Source of the DNA: Roseicella aerolata
GTDB lineage: Bacteria; Pseudomonadota; Alphaproteobacteria; Acetobacterales; Acetobacteraceae
Length of the DNA stretch: 64,000 bases
Direction of reading: 5' to 3'
Assembly: GCF_020523605.1 (NCBI RefSeq)
Contig: NZ_JAJAQI010000007.1
Span: 1-64,000 of the forward strand
The notes under the pieces were generated by a model. The model was not told where the DNA came from and did not search any database. It saw only the letters and a program-made list of their open reading frames with translations. Position 1 is the first letter of the stretch. Each line of letters begins with the position of its first letter. Of the stretch, positions 16,998 through 25,500 are shown piece by piece. The position numbers were made by a program, and so were the translations under genes.

Positions 16998-17963
16998 TCA
17001 TCCGCCGCGCTCCCGCTCCGCGCCCGCTGGGGGCGGGTCGCCCCAGAAGCGGCGGAGTTCCTCGGCGCGCGCCGCATGGCCCTCCGCCGTGGCGAAGGCG
17101 GCGCGGTCCACTCGCGGCGCGGCGTCCAGCTCGCGCCGGCTCATGTCCAGCACGAAGGTGTCGAGGCCGGGCGTCACGCGCAGCCGGTGCCAGGGCACCG
17201 CCACATGGTCCCGGCCGAGGCCGAGGAAGCCGCCGCGCCCGACCACGACATAGGCGGGCGCGCCGCCGCGCGGGTCGGCCACCAGATCGGCGATCCGGCC
17301 CAGCCGCTCGTCCTGCGGGCTGCGCAGCTCGGCGCCCGTGATCGAGTCCAGCGGCAGACCGCCCGCCTGCCGCATGACCGGCACCGCGAGGGCGAGCTGC
17401 TTCTGCCGCCAGCTCGTGATGCCTGCCGGGTCCACCCCGGCCTCGCGGAGCTGCGCGACGAAGGCGTCGTAGGAGTCCTGCGCCTCGGCGAGCACCGCCT
17501 GGCAGGCCTCCTCCTTGCCGTTCTGCGCCAGGATCTGCGCGGCGGCGAAGAGCGTGCGCACGGCCTGGGCCGGCGCCGCGCGCCAGTCCGCGCCGGCGAA
17601 GGGGTTGGCGGTGGCCTCGGCCTCCCGGCCGGCCGGCCGGGCCGGCGCCACCCCGGCCACCGGGGCACCGCCCGCCGCGACCAGGCCGGGTGCCCGGGCC
17701 CCGAGATTCGGCTCCGTGCCCGGCGGCGCCGACACGCCGCTCCAGCCGAAGCTCGCGCGGTAGCCGCTGACCCAGAAGCCCTCCGCATCCATGCGCCGGT
17801 CCAGCGCGGCGAGCGCCTCCTGGCAGGCGGTACCGGCGGGCTCCGCGCCCGGCCGCGCCGGATCGCCGGCCGGGGGTGGCGCCTGCGCGGCGGCCGGCCC
17901 GGCGATGGCCAGCAGGACCGCCAGGGCGGAGGCATCGGCCCGCCACCGAGTCGTTGCGCCCAT
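16998..17963 (-). CDS. secreted PRC-barrel domain protein
   Basis: A 321-residue protein with a Sec signal peptide (cleavage near PAAAQA, residue 28). The ATG at 17963 was chosen because GGAGG sits 5 bases upstream; a GTG at 17975 would overlap that site. Residues about 30-200 are not recognised but hold a Cys pair (TACQEAL, EEACQAVL). About 205-285 form a PRC-barrel (ITGAELRSPQDERLGRIADL ... AVPWHRLRV). PRC-barrels bind partners or act as electron-transfer or RNA-processing modules; in exported alphaproteobacterial proteins the role is unknown. The tail (to 321) is charged. Confidence 0.75.
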   Translation of the reverse strand: MGATTRWRADASALAVLLAIAGPAAAQAPPPAGDPARPGAEPAGTACQEALAALDRRMDAEGFWVSGYRASFGWSGVSAPPGTEPNLGARAPGLVAAGGAPVAGVAPARPAGREAEATANPFAGADWRAAPAQAVRTLFAAAQILAQNGKEEACQAVLAEAQDSYDAFVAQLREAGVDPAGITSWRQKQLALAVPVMRQAGGLPLDSITGAELRSPQDERLGRIADLVADPRGGAPAYVVVGRGGFLGLGRDHVAVPWHRLRVTPGLDTFVLDMSRRELDAAPRVDRAAFATAEGHAARAEELRRFWGDPPPAGAERERGG

Positions 17964-18225
17964 CTCTTCCTCCACGAATTCATCGCTCCCCCGGCCGGCA
18001 GAGCGCCTGTCCTGGCGGGGCGATGCCGGCCAACGGGCGCGCGGGGGTCCGGTTCTTCACCTCCACGGGAAAACGCGGCCGGTCAGGAAACCCGGACGTC
18101 CGTGTCCGTCCCGGCGGACCATGCGGCGGCCCGCCGTCCGCCGGCGCGGACGCGGCCGCCGCCCGGGCGACCGCCGGCGCCGCGGGGCGTTGACGGGACG
18201 AACCTGCCTCCAGATCGCCGCCGCC

Positions 18226-19716
18226 ATGCCGCTCCGCCCACCCACCATGCCCTGCGCGGTCCGCGTGCCCCTGCTTGCCGGGCTCGTGGTCTTCGTCGTT
18301 GCCCTGGCCACCGGCCAACTCGTCCTCTGGGGGATGGGGCGGCAATTGGACCGGGAGGCGGAGCGGGTCGGGCGGGTCTATCTCGACGGGCTCTCCGCCG
18401 CCGTGCTGCCGGCGCTGCGCGCCGGGGACGGGGCGGCGCTGCAGGCGGCGCTGGACCGCGCCCTGGGCTTCCAGGAGGGGATCGCGGAGCGCCGGCTGGT
18501 GGTCGCCACCCCGGCCGGCACGCCGCTCGCCGCCGCCGGCATCGGGCCGGAACCCGGCTGGCCCGCCCCCTTCAACCGCGGCGTCCTCGGCACCGCCTGG
18601 GAGTACTCGGAGGATGGCGACGCAGTCTGGGCGCAGCGGCCACTGCCGGACGATGCGGGCGAGGTCGTCGCGCTGGTCGCGGCCAAGCTCGACCTCTCGC
18701 CCCTGGCGCGGCACCGGAAGCGGCTGGAGCTCGGGCTGTTCGGCATCGCCGCCGGTCTCGCGGGCCTCGGCGCCGCGCTCGCGGTGCTGACGGCGCGGCG
18801 GGCGATCCGGCCCGTCCTCTCCGTCGCCGAGGCGCTGGGACGCGCTGGCGCGGGCGAGCTCCGGCCCATCCCGGCCGAGGCCCGCCCGGCGCCCGGGACG
18901 GAGGCCGCGCGGCTCGCCGCCGCCTTCGACGGCATGGTCGCCCGCCTGGCCGAGCGCGAAAGGCTGGCCGAGCGCCTGGCCGAGCGCGAGCGGGCGGCGC
19001 TGCTCGGCCGGCTCGCCGCCACCCTGGCGCATGAGGTGCGCAACCCGCTCGCCGGCATGCTCACCGCGGTGGAGACGGCGCGCGACTTCGGCGACGACCC
19101 GGCCGAGCGGCGGGAGGCGCTGGAGGTGCTGGAGCGCGGCCTGCAGCAGATCGACCGCGTCGTCACCTCGACGCTCGCGCTGCATCGGGATGAGGGCCCG
19201 CCCCGCCCGCTCTCGCCGGCGGATCTCGAGGACCTGCAATTGCTGGTCGCGCCGGAGGCGCGGCGGCGCGGCGTGGTGCTGGACTGGCGGGTGGCGCTGC
19301 CCCGCCCCTTCCCGGCGGATGCGCCGCGGGTGCGGCAGGCGGTGCTGAACCTGCTGCTGAACGCCGTCTCGGTCACGCCGGCCGGCGCCGCGGTGGTGCT
19401 GGAGGCGGGTGTGGCGGCGGAGGGCTGGCTGGAGGTCGCGGTGACCGATGCCGGCGCCGGGCTGCCCGGCGAGGCGCGGGTGCAGCTCGGTCTCGACCCC
19501 GGCCCGGCGGAGGATACGGCGCCGGCCGGCGCGGGCCTCGGGCTGGAGGTCGTGCGCGAGCTCGGCCGGCGCCTCGGCGCGCAGCTTGCCGTCTCGGCCG
19601 GCCCGGAGAGCCTCGGGACGCGGATCGCCCTGCGCCTGCCGCCGCGCGACGGCCTGCCGGCGGAGACGGCGCCGGCCGGGCCGGGCCGCGGCACGCCGGC
19701 AGAGGTGCCGGCATGA
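18226..19716 (+). CDS. membrane sensor histidine kinase
   Basis: A 496-residue kinase. The first membrane segment is at about 13-34, a periplasmic sensor at about 36-165, and the second membrane segment at about 168-190. A HAMP-like region follows, and then HisKA with the phospho-acceptor H269 in LAHEVRNPLAG. The ATPase domain includes the N-box NLLLNAVSVTP and G-rich GAGLGLEV. The ATG at 18226 was preferred over longer readings, which look non-coding. Its stop overlaps the downstream regulator by 4 bases (ATGA), so the two form a pair. NtrB-like kinases typically pair with NtrC-like regulators. The signal is unknown. Confidence 0.9.
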   Translation: MPLRPPTMPCAVRVPLLAGLVVFVVALATGQLVLWGMGRQLDREAERVGRVYLDGLSAAVLPALRAGDGAALQAALDRALGFQEGIAERRLVVATPAGTPLAAAGIGPEPGWPAPFNRGVLGTAWEYSEDGDAVWAQRPLPDDAGEVVALVAAKLDLSPLARHRKRLELGLFGIAAGLAGLGAALAVLTARRAIRPVLSVAEALGRAGAGELRPIPAEARPAPGTEAARLAAAFDGMVARLAERERLAERLAERERAALLGRLAATLAHEVRNPLAGMLTAVETARDFGDDPAERREALEVLERGLQQIDRVVTSTLALHRDEGPPRPLSPADLEDLQLLVAPEARRRGVVLDWRVALPRPFPADAPRVRQAVLNLLLNAVSVTPAGAAVVLEAGVAAEGWLEVAVTDAGAGLPGEARVQLGLDPGPAEDTAPAGAGLGLEVVRELGRRLGAQLAVSAGPESLGTRIALRLPPRDGLPAETAPAGPGRGTPAEVPA

Positions 19717-21161
19717 GCGGCGGCGCCCCGCGGGCCGGGTCGGGCCCCGGCTATGCCATCGGCCGCGGGCTCGCCACGGCCGCGCCGGCGCGGGCCGCGG
19801 GCACCTCGGTCGTGCTGATCGAGGACGACCCGGTGCTCGGCCAGTCCCTGATGCAGCGGCTGCGGCTGGAAGGCGTGGCGGCCCACTGGGCACGCAACGC
19901 CGCCGAGGGCGAGGCGCTGCTGCGCCGCCACCGCCCGACCCTCGTCGTCTGCGACATCCGCCTGCCCGATGGCAGCGGGGAGGCACTGCTCGCCCGGCTG
20001 ATGCCGGAGCTGGGCGGCGTGCCGGTGGTGGCGGTGACCGCCTATGGTGGGGTCGAGCAGGCGGTGCGGCTGATGCGGCTCGGCCTGGACGACTACCTGA
20101 CCAAGCCCTTCCCGGTGCAGCGGCTGCTCGACAAGCTCGCCGCCTATGCCCGCGGCGCGCCGGCGGCCGTGCCGGAGGCGCCGGGCGACCCCGCGCTCGG
20201 CTGGCAATCGCCGCCGATGCGCGCGCTGCAGGCGGCGCTGGCGCGGGTCGCCCCCAGCGATGCGACGGTGCTGCTGGGCGGCGAGAGCGGCGCGGGCAAG
20301 GGCGTGGCGGCACGGCGGCTGCATGCCATGGATGCCGCGGGACGGGGCGCCCAGCCTTTCGTGGTGGTGGACTGCCCGGCCCTGCCGGCCGCGACCGAGG
20401 CGGCGGAGGCGCTGCTCTTCGGCCGCGGGGCGGGCGAGGCCGGCACGCCCGGGCTGGTGGAGCGGGCCGGCGCCGGCACGCTCTTCCTCGACGAGGTGGC
20501 GGAGCTGGGGCCGCCGCTCCAGCTCCGGCTGCTGCGGCTGCTGGAGGAACGCCAGTTCCTGCGCCCGGACGGCCAGGGCGAGGCGCTGCCGCTGCGGGCC
20601 CGCATCCTGGCCGCGACCAATGCCGATCTCGCGGCACGGGTCGCGGCCGGCAGCTTCCGCGCGGATCTCTGGTACCGCCTGGCGGTGGTGCAGCTCACCG
20701 TGCCGCCGCTGCGCCACCGCGCGGAGGATGTGGTCCCCCTCGCCGGCCATTTCCTGCGCCGCTTCGCGCCGGGCGGGACGGAATTCACCCCGGAGGCGCT
20801 GGCGGCGCTGCGCGCCCATGCCTGGCCCGGCAATGTGCGGGAGCTGCGCAACCGGGTCGAACGGGTAGCGCTGCTCGCCGGGACGCCACGGCTCGGGCCC
20901 GTGGACCTCTTCCCGGAACGCGGGGCGGAGGAGGCGCGGGCGGAACCGCCCGCCGCGGAGGAGGAGCCGCGGCTGGAGGAGACCACGCCGGGCCGGGCGC
21001 CGCGCTCCCTGGCGGAGGCGCGCGATTCGGCGGAGCGCGAGCACATCCGGCGCGTGCTGCTGCGCTGCGGCGGGCGCGTCACCGAGGCGGCGCGGGCGCT
21101 CGGCATCTCCCGCACCACCCTGTGGGAGCGGATGCGGCGCCTGGGCGTCCCGGCGCGCTGA
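19713..21161 (+). CDS. NtrC-family response regulator lacking the GAFTGA motif
   Basis: A 482-residue protein with a receiver domain (about 32-148; acidic pair E37/D38/D39, phospho-acceptor D81, K121), an AAA+ domain (about 162-395) and a Fis-type helix-turn-helix at the C-terminus (VTEAARALGISRTTLWERM). Walker A is GGESGAGKG (189-197) and Walker B LFLDEV (257-262). The segment between them, where NtrC proteins carry GAFTGA, reads LFGRGAGEAGTPGLVE, so the sigma-54 contact loop is lost. It is coupled to the kinase gene by an ATGA overlap. It may act with sigma-70, as Rhodobacter capsulatus NtrC does; that is inference. Confidence 0.9.
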   Translation: MSGGAPRAGSGPGYAIGRGLATAAPARAAGTSVVLIEDDPVLGQSLMQRLRLEGVAAHWARNAAEGEALLRRHRPTLVVCDIRLPDGSGEALLARLMPELGGVPVVAVTAYGGVEQAVRLMRLGLDDYLTKPFPVQRLLDKLAAYARGAPAAVPEAPGDPALGWQSPPMRALQAALARVAPSDATVLLGGESGAGKGVAARRLHAMDAAGRGAQPFVVVDCPALPAATEAAEALLFGRGAGEAGTPGLVERAGAGTLFLDEVAELGPPLQLRLLRLLEERQFLRPDGQGEALPLRARILAATNADLAARVAAGSFRADLWYRLAVVQLTVPPLRHRAEDVVPLAGHFLRRFAPGGTEFTPEALAALRAHAWPGNVRELRNRVERVALLAGTPRLGPVDLFPERGAEEARAEPPAAEEEPRLEETTPGRAPRSLAEARDSAEREHIRRVLLRCGGRVTEAARALGISRTTLWERMRRLGVPAR

Positions 21162-21173
21162 AGAGGCGTCGCC

Positions 21174-21344
21174 TCAGGGCCGCGGGGCGGCGGGAGGCTG
21201 CGGCAGGGGCTCGTAAACTGGATAGGAGCGCGGGTGGATCACCTGCTCCGGCGGCCCCGGCACGCGCGGCGGGCCGGCCCGGCCGCAGGCCGCGAGCGGG
21301 GCGACCGTCGCCAGCGCCAGCAGGGCGAGGACCAGCCGCCTCAT
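21174..21344 (-). CDS. small lipoprotein, LptM-like
   Basis: A 56-residue protein from ATG 21344 with a lipoprotein signal ([20 protein letters not shown]) and lipobox LAAC. The mature peptide starts [13 protein letters not shown], matching LptM/YifL-type lipoproteins (CGxxGPLxxP). LptM assists maturation of the LptD translocon in E. coli. In many alphaproteobacteria such a gene follows argH, as here, with an ATGA overlap. An earlier ATG at 21362 would place six residues before the signal and is less likely. Confidence 0.75.
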   Translation of the reverse strand: MRRLVLALLALATVAPLAACGRAGPPRVPGPPEQVIHPRSYPVYEPLPQPPAAPRP

Positions 21345-22735
21345 GCCAGCCGCTCCCGCCACTCCGCGGCCATGCGGCGGACATTCTCCGGCGCCGTGCC
21401 GCCATAGGAGGTGCGCGAGGCGACCGAGGCCTGCACGGTCAGCACGCCATAGATCCCCTCATGGATGCGCGCCTCCTCCGCCTGCATCTCGGCGAGGCTG
21501 AGGCCCGCGAGGTCGCAGCCCCTGGCCTCGGCCTTCGCCACCAGCCGGCCGGTGACATGATGCGCGTCGCGGAAGGGCATCCTCAACTCCCGCACCAGCC
21601 AGTCCGCCAGGTCGGTCGCGGTGGAGAAGCCGGCGCCCGCCGCCGCCTCCAGCCGCGCCGCATCCGGCTGCATGTCCCGCATCATGCCGGCGACCGCGGC
21701 GAGGCAGAGGGTGAGGTTCTCGGCGGCGTCGAAGATGCCTTCCTTGTCCTCCTGCATGTCCTTGAAATAGGTCAGCGCCAGGCCCTTCAGCACGGTCAGC
21801 AGCCCGACCAGCGCGCCGGTGATGCGCCCGGTCTTGCCGCGCACCAGCTCCGCCGCATCCGGGTTGCGCTTCTGCGGCATGATCGAGCTGCCGGTGGTGA
21901 AGGCGTCCGACAGCCTGACGAAGCCGAAATAGGGGTTCGTCCAGATCACCACCTCCTCGGCGAAGCGCGACAGGTGCGTCGCGCACATGGCGCAGGCGAA
22001 GAGGAATTCGGCGGCGAAGTCGCGCGAGGCGACGCTGTCCAGGCTGTTGCGCGTCGGGCCATCGAAGCCGAGCGCCTTCGCCGTCATGTGCCGGTCGATC
22101 GGGAAGCCGGTGCCGGCCAGCGCCGCGGCGCCGAGCGGGCTCTCGTTCATCCGGCGGCGGCAGTCGCGGAGGCGCGAGAGGTCGCGCGAGAGCATCTCGA
22201 CATAGGCCAGCAGGTGGTGGCCGAAGGTCACGGGCTGCGCCGGCTGGAGATGGGTGAAGCCCGGCATCACCGTGCCGGCATGTTCCTCCGCCCGCGCGAC
22301 GAGGGCGCGCATCACATCCTCGACCTGGCCGGAGAGGCCGTCGATCGCATCCCGCACCCAGAGCCGGACATCGAGCGCCACCTGGTCGTTGCGGCTGCGC
22401 CCGGTATGCAGCCGCTTGCCCGCCTCCCCGATCGCCTGGGTCAGGCGGGCCTCGATGTTCATGTGGATGTCCTCGAGGCCCTCATCCCAGGGGAAGTCCC
22501 CGGCCTCGATCCTGGCGGCGATCCGCCCCAGCCCCTCGCGGATGGCGGCCTCGTCCTCGGCGCCGATGATCCCCACATGCGCCAGCATGGCGGCATGGGC
22601 GAGGCTGCCGGCGATGTCCTGCCGCCACATCTTGCGATCGAAGCCGATCGAGGCATTGATCGCCTGCATGATGGCGGAGGGCCCGGCGGCGAAGCGCCCG
22701 CCCCATTGGGAGTTGCCAGGGGAGTTGGTTGTCAC
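21341..22735 (-). CDS. argH: argininosuccinate lyase
   Basis: A 464-residue ArgH, the last enzyme of arginine synthesis (argininosuccinate to arginine plus fumarate). The start is a GTG at 22735 ([20 protein letters not shown]); the WGGRF opening is standard. Other marks are [10 protein letters not shown], the [20 protein letters not shown] stretch with the catalytic His, and the signature [12 protein letters not shown] with the catalytic Ser. The start codon is one base from the oppositely directed tlpA start. The stop overlaps the lipoprotein gene as ATGA. Confidence 0.96.
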   Translation of the reverse strand: MTTNSPGNSQWGGRFAAGPSAIMQAINASIGFDRKMWRQDIAGSLAHAAMLAHVGIIGAEDEAAIREGLGRIAARIEAGDFPWDEGLEDIHMNIEARLTQAIGEAGKRLHTGRSRNDQVALDVRLWVRDAIDGLSGQVEDVMRALVARAEEHAGTVMPGFTHLQPAQPVTFGHHLLAYVEMLSRDLSRLRDCRRRMNESPLGAAALAGTGFPIDRHMTAKALGFDGPTRNSLDSVASRDFAAEFLFACAMCATHLSRFAEEVVIWTNPYFGFVRLSDAFTTGSSIMPQKRNPDAAELVRGKTGRITGALVGLLTVLKGLALTYFKDMQEDKEGIFDAAENLTLCLAAVAGMMRDMQPDAARLEAAAGAGFSTATDLADWLVRELRMPFRDAHHVTGRLVAKAEARGCDLAGLSLAEMQAEEARIHEGIYGVLTVQASVASRTSYGGTAPENVRRMAAEWRERLA

Positions 22736-22736
22736 G

Positions 22737-23324
22737 ATGGCTGCGCTTTCCGGTCTTTGGGTGCCCCGCCGGGGGCTGCTTCTGGCGGCCGGGACCCTAG
22801 CCGCCGCGCCCTTCGCGCGCAAAGCCCGGGCGGCGGGCCCCTATGGCCGGCTGGTCGAGGGCGAGCCGAAGCCGCTGCCGGATTTCACCTTCACCGATGC
22901 CGAGGGGAAGGCGCACCGCGTGGCCGACTTCCCGGGCAAGGGGCTGGTGATCAATCTCTGGGCCACCTGGTGCGCGCCCTGCGTCGCGGAGATGCCGGCG
23001 CTGGACAGGGCGCAGGCGGCGCTGGAGGGCGACGGCATCCTGGTGCTCGCCCTCTCCTCCGACCGCGGCGGCCGGGCGCAGGTGGAGCCCTTCTACAGGG
23101 AGAGGGGAATCCGGCGCCTCGGCCTCTGGCTCGACCCGCGCGGCGCGGCGGGGCGGGTCATGGGGGTGCGCGGCCTGCCGACCACGATCATCGTGGACCG
23201 GCAGGGGCGGGAGCGGGCGCGGCTGGAAGGCGAGGCCGCCTGGGACACGCCACCGATGCTGGAGGCGGTGCGGCGGCTGGTGGGGCCGGCGACAGGGGTG
23301 GAGGGGGTGCAGTCGCGGACCTGA
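22737..23324 (+). CDS. tlpA: TlpA-family thiol:disulfide oxidoreductase
   Basis: A 195-residue periplasmic thioredoxin-fold protein. The N-terminus ([20 protein letters not shown]) looks like a twin-arginine or Sec signal, and cleavage is likely near ARAAG. The redox site is [13 protein letters not shown] (CxxC) and the cis-Pro loop is GLPTTIIVD. TlpA proteins keep cysteines reduced, notably for cytochrome oxidase assembly or cytochrome c maturation. The ATG at 22737 is almost back to back with the argH start, so each promoter must lie inside the other gene. Confidence 0.88.
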   Translation: MAALSGLWVPRRGLLLAAGTLAAAPFARKARAAGPYGRLVEGEPKPLPDFTFTDAEGKAHRVADFPGKGLVINLWATWCAPCVAEMPALDRAQAALEGDGILVLALSSDRGGRAQVEPFYRERGIRRLGLWLDPRGAAGRVMGVRGLPTTIIVDRQGRERARLEGEAAWDTPPMLEAVRRLVGPATGVEGVQSRT

Positions 23325-23632
23325 CCACAGCAGCAAGCCCATCTTTCCATAGGGCATCTTTTGCCAAGCGATTGGGAGCGCGCCTTTGGCCCGAATCGAG
23401 TCGTAAAGCTGATAGGAACGATTCTGGACCGCCATTCCGAGGCAGCGCCGCCCTTGGAGAATGAAGAGCAGATCGCACAAATCTCATGGAATGAGAAACA
23501 CAGGCGTTATACACGAGTTATGCACAGATTAATCCACAGTTGCGTATTAGATACAAAATCTGCGCGGCCGCAGCCTGCGACAAGAGCGGCAATCTGCTTG
23601 TGCCGCAGACCTAAACGGTGCATCATTCCTTA
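23325..23632. other. low-GC intergenic region at the start of a compositional island
   Basis: GC content drops sharply here compared with the flanks and stays low to about 24900. It contains the DnaA-box-like cluster at 23507 and an AT-rich run (TATTAGATACAAAATC). A possible 90-codon frame from a TTG at 23361 lacks support. No integrase or IS end is seen. Confidence 0.5.
23507..23538. promoter_or_regulatory. cluster of three DnaA-box-like 9-mers
   Basis: TTATACACG (23507), TTATGCACA (23518) and TAATCCACA (23530) sit on the same strand at 11-12 base spacing. The middle one fits the TTATNCACA consensus exactly and the others differ by one base. An AT-rich stretch follows. This could be a replication-linked or DnaA-regulated site; chance is possible in AT-rich DNA. 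Confidence 0.45.
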
Positions 23633-24190
23633 ATGATCGCTCGCCGATACCGCATTGCATCGAGGGCAATCGCCTCCCCCAAGGAGCGGTTCGAGGCTGA
23701 ACTGATTAAGCTCCAAACCGAAGTAGCGGACATTGCAAACTGTGAGGCTATGACTGCTGCTAACGAGCGGGATGCCTTCAAAGCCAAGCGCGCGGATATC
23801 AAGGCACGCATCATTCTGCTTTTGGAAGCTCTCCACTTTGCAGATCGCAGCGTAAAACCAAAGGCACGCATTGGCGACAAGAGATATCAACTCTTAACAG
23901 CATTGCGACACGCCGGCCCGAAGGGGCTAACTTTGGAAGAACTAGCAGAAGCAACAACTTACGAGCGCCGACGAATTCGGGAGCAGCTTGCAACTGACAT
24001 TGCGGCCCGCATAGTCATCCAAGAAGCCGATATTTATCGGCTCACCGGAAAAGGCATCGACCTGCTGGCTCGACATGAAGCTTACCAGCACACTTTAGGC
24101 AACCAGCTTCCGCAATCTGGAGCCCCGGTCGAAGACGACACGGACGGCGCAGCAAAGACTTTCGCGCAGCAACGAAGAGGTACCGAATGA
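23633..24190 (+). CDS. hypothetical protein with coiled coil and winged-helix-like domain
   Basis: A 185-residue protein starting at ATG 23633 (an ATG at 23618 would add five residues). Residues about 15-75 are a charged, probably coiled helix pair (ERFEAELIKLQTEVADI). About 88-150 look like a winged helix: KRYQLLTALRHAGPKGLTLE, a recognition-type helix YERRRIREQLATD, and a wing region ending YRLTGKGIDLL. The tail is polar. Codon use is much less GC-rich than in its neighbours, so the gene was probably acquired. I do not recognise the family; a DNA-binding role is inferred only from the fold pattern. Confidence 0.6.
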   Translation: MIARRYRIASRAIASPKERFEAELIKLQTEVADIANCEAMTAANERDAFKAKRADIKARIILLLEALHFADRSVKPKARIGDKRYQLLTALRHAGPKGLTLEELAEATTYERRRIREQLATDIAARIVIQEADIYRLTGKGIDLLARHEAYQHTLGNQLPQSGAPVEDDTDGAAKTFAQQRRGTE

Positions 24191-24327
24191 TCCTGATGTG
24201 GCCTTGAGGGGTCACAATACGCGCGCAGCGCGTCGCTGGACCGGGATAATCCTTCGGCCGCAATCCGTAGGGCCCAGCCCAGCACACGTCAGTCAGCAAA
24301 CCCCAATCAGCTTACGGACGGTAGCCT

Positions 24328-24394
24328 CTCTCGAGACCGATCGAGAGTCGCACGCTTCATAGCGGTCCGCAAGCCGATCTCTCGAACCTCTCGA
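24328..24394. promoter_or_regulatory. four CTCTCGA motifs upstream of a small HTH gene
   Basis: CTCTCGA occurs at 24328, inverted at 24341 (making a 7-base stem with a 6-base spacer), and again at 24379 and 24388. The last two are 9 bases apart and end about 20 bases before the HTH gene start. The pattern suggests an operator, perhaps autoregulatory. 24191-24327 holds nothing else recognisable. Confidence 0.45.
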
Positions 24395-24413
24395 TCGCGA
24401 AAGAAAGCTCAAG

Positions 24414-24686
24414 TTGAAAATATATGCCGGAAATAGCCGCCGAGAAGGTGTCTCCCTGAGCTATCGCGCGACTGTCACAGTCGATATTCCTCAAAGGGCT
24501 AGCCGGGGCGAGCGGCGGGCGACCGCCACGGCAGAAGACGCGGAATTTGTCCGCTTTCTTTGGAAAAGGGGATTCACCCAGGCGCGTGTGGCACAGATAG
24601 TCGACCTAAACCCAAACACTGTCAGTCGACTTCTCCGCCAAGGCAGGCGTCTCAAGGGCAGTCCTCAAGGTGATCTTGGCTTCTGA
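24414..24686 (+). CDS. small helix-turn-helix protein, 90 aa
   Basis: A 90-residue protein with a TTG start at 24414. Its C-terminal half holds a clear helix-turn-helix of the Hin-recombinase or transposase-like type: RGFTQARVAQIVDLNPNTVS followed by RLLRQGRR. The N-terminus is polar and basic. No catalytic domain is attached. It sits in the low-GC island, just downstream of repeated CTCTCGA motifs it might bind. It could be a small regulator or the remnant of a larger recombinase-like gene. The gap to the next gene (24687-24923) shows nothing recognisable. Confidence 0.5.
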   Translation: MKIYAGNSRREGVSLSYRATVTVDIPQRASRGERRATATAEDAEFVRFLWKRGFTQARVAQIVDLNPNTVSRLLRQGRRLKGSPQGDLGF

Positions 24687-24923
24687 ATGACTGAAGGGCG
24701 GGTGTCGCCTGCACGACGCCCGCTCAGCCTCTTCATAGCCCAATGGGATGCGTGCTACCAAAGCATAGCGAATTGCCGGCCGGTTGTTGGTGAACGGGGT
24801 TCGCCATCTTGGCAGATGACTCCTTAGCGGGAAGAGAAGACGGTTTGCACTTTCCTTCTGCAAAGCCAACTCGGTCGAGTGCTCAAGCCGGGTACGTAGG
24901 CGGTAGCAACAGCCCGCCATGGC

Positions 24924-25370
24924 TTATCCCGCCCGCCGCGGCACGATGATGTTCGGCACGATCACCTGCACCGGCTCATCCTTCTGGTTCAGCGTCGTGC
25001 AGCGCACCCGCAGCATGCCCTGCCCCGGCTTGCTGCGGCTCGGCTTCACCTCCAGCACCTCGGTCTCGACGCGCAGCACGTCGCCCGGCCGCACCGGGCG
25101 GGGCCATTCCAGCATCTCCATCCGGCCCCCGATCACGCCCCAGGCCGGGGGGAAGCTCTCCACGATCAGCCGCATGGTCATCGCGGCGGTGTGCCAGCCG
25201 CTCGCGGCCAGGCCGCCGAAGGGCGTCGCCTTGGCCGCCGCGTCATCCAGGTGGAAGGGCTGCGGGTCCCAGCGCCGGGCGTAGTCGAGGATCTCCGCCT
25301 CGGTCACCGCATAGGGGCCGGAGCGGAAGACCTGCCCCGCCGCGAAATCCTCCAGATACATGCGCTCCAT
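24924..25370 (-). CDS. MaoC-family (R)-hydratase/dehydratase
   Basis: A 148-residue hot-dog-fold protein from ATG 25370 (MERMYLEDFAAGQVFRSG). The hydratase motif region reads YARRWDPQPFHLDDAAAKAT, with the catalytic Asp/His (D-x4-H), followed by GGLAASGWHTAAMTMRLIV. C-terminal VIVPNIIVPR is typical. These enzymes hydrate enoyl-CoA or similar thioesters; the substrate is unknown. It lies at the edge of the low-GC island but has normal high-GC codon use. An extended frame to 25460 runs into the 52-bp repeat and is rejected. Confidence 0.87.
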   Translation of the reverse strand: MERMYLEDFAAGQVFRSGPYAVTEAEILDYARRWDPQPFHLDDAAAKATPFGGLAASGWHTAAMTMRLIVESFPPAWGVIGGRMEMLEWPRPVRPGDVLRVETEVLEVKPSRSKPGQGMLRVRCTTLNQKDEPVQVIVPNIIVPRRAG

Positions 25371-25395
25371 GGCCCTGCCCTCCCCGTGATGCTGT

Positions 25396-25499
25396 GGCGG
25401 CGATTCACGCCCTTGGCAGTCCGCCTCGGGCGATCGCGGCCAGTTCCGGCGGCGATTCACGCCCTCGGCGTCCCGCCTCGGGCGGTCGCGGCCGGGGGC
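25396..25499. repeat. 52-bp direct repeat, two copies
   Basis: Units 25396-25447 and 25448-25499 share GGCGGCGATTCACGCCCT and CCGCCTCGGGCG with a 52-base period. They fill the gap between the MaoC gene start and the MFS gene stop. A related sequence occurs at about 43951-44010. Two units without distinct spacers do not make a CRISPR. Confidence 0.7.
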
Positions 25500-25500
25500 A

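Noticed and set aside
19448-23464. 1338-codon plus-strand frame
   Set aside because: Runs through the kinase/regulator genes in a wrong frame and antisense to argH; no coherent protein.
23361-23633. 90-codon plus-strand frame in the low-GC island
   Set aside because: TTG start without a ribosome site; it covers the DnaA-box-like cluster and has no recognisable fold.
23400-24900. Prophage or integrative element
   Set aside because: No integrase, phage structural gene, tRNA or attachment repeat is visible; only composition and small HTH genes.
25396-25499. Possible CRISPR
   Set aside because: Only two adjacent units with no unique spacers and no cas genes nearby.
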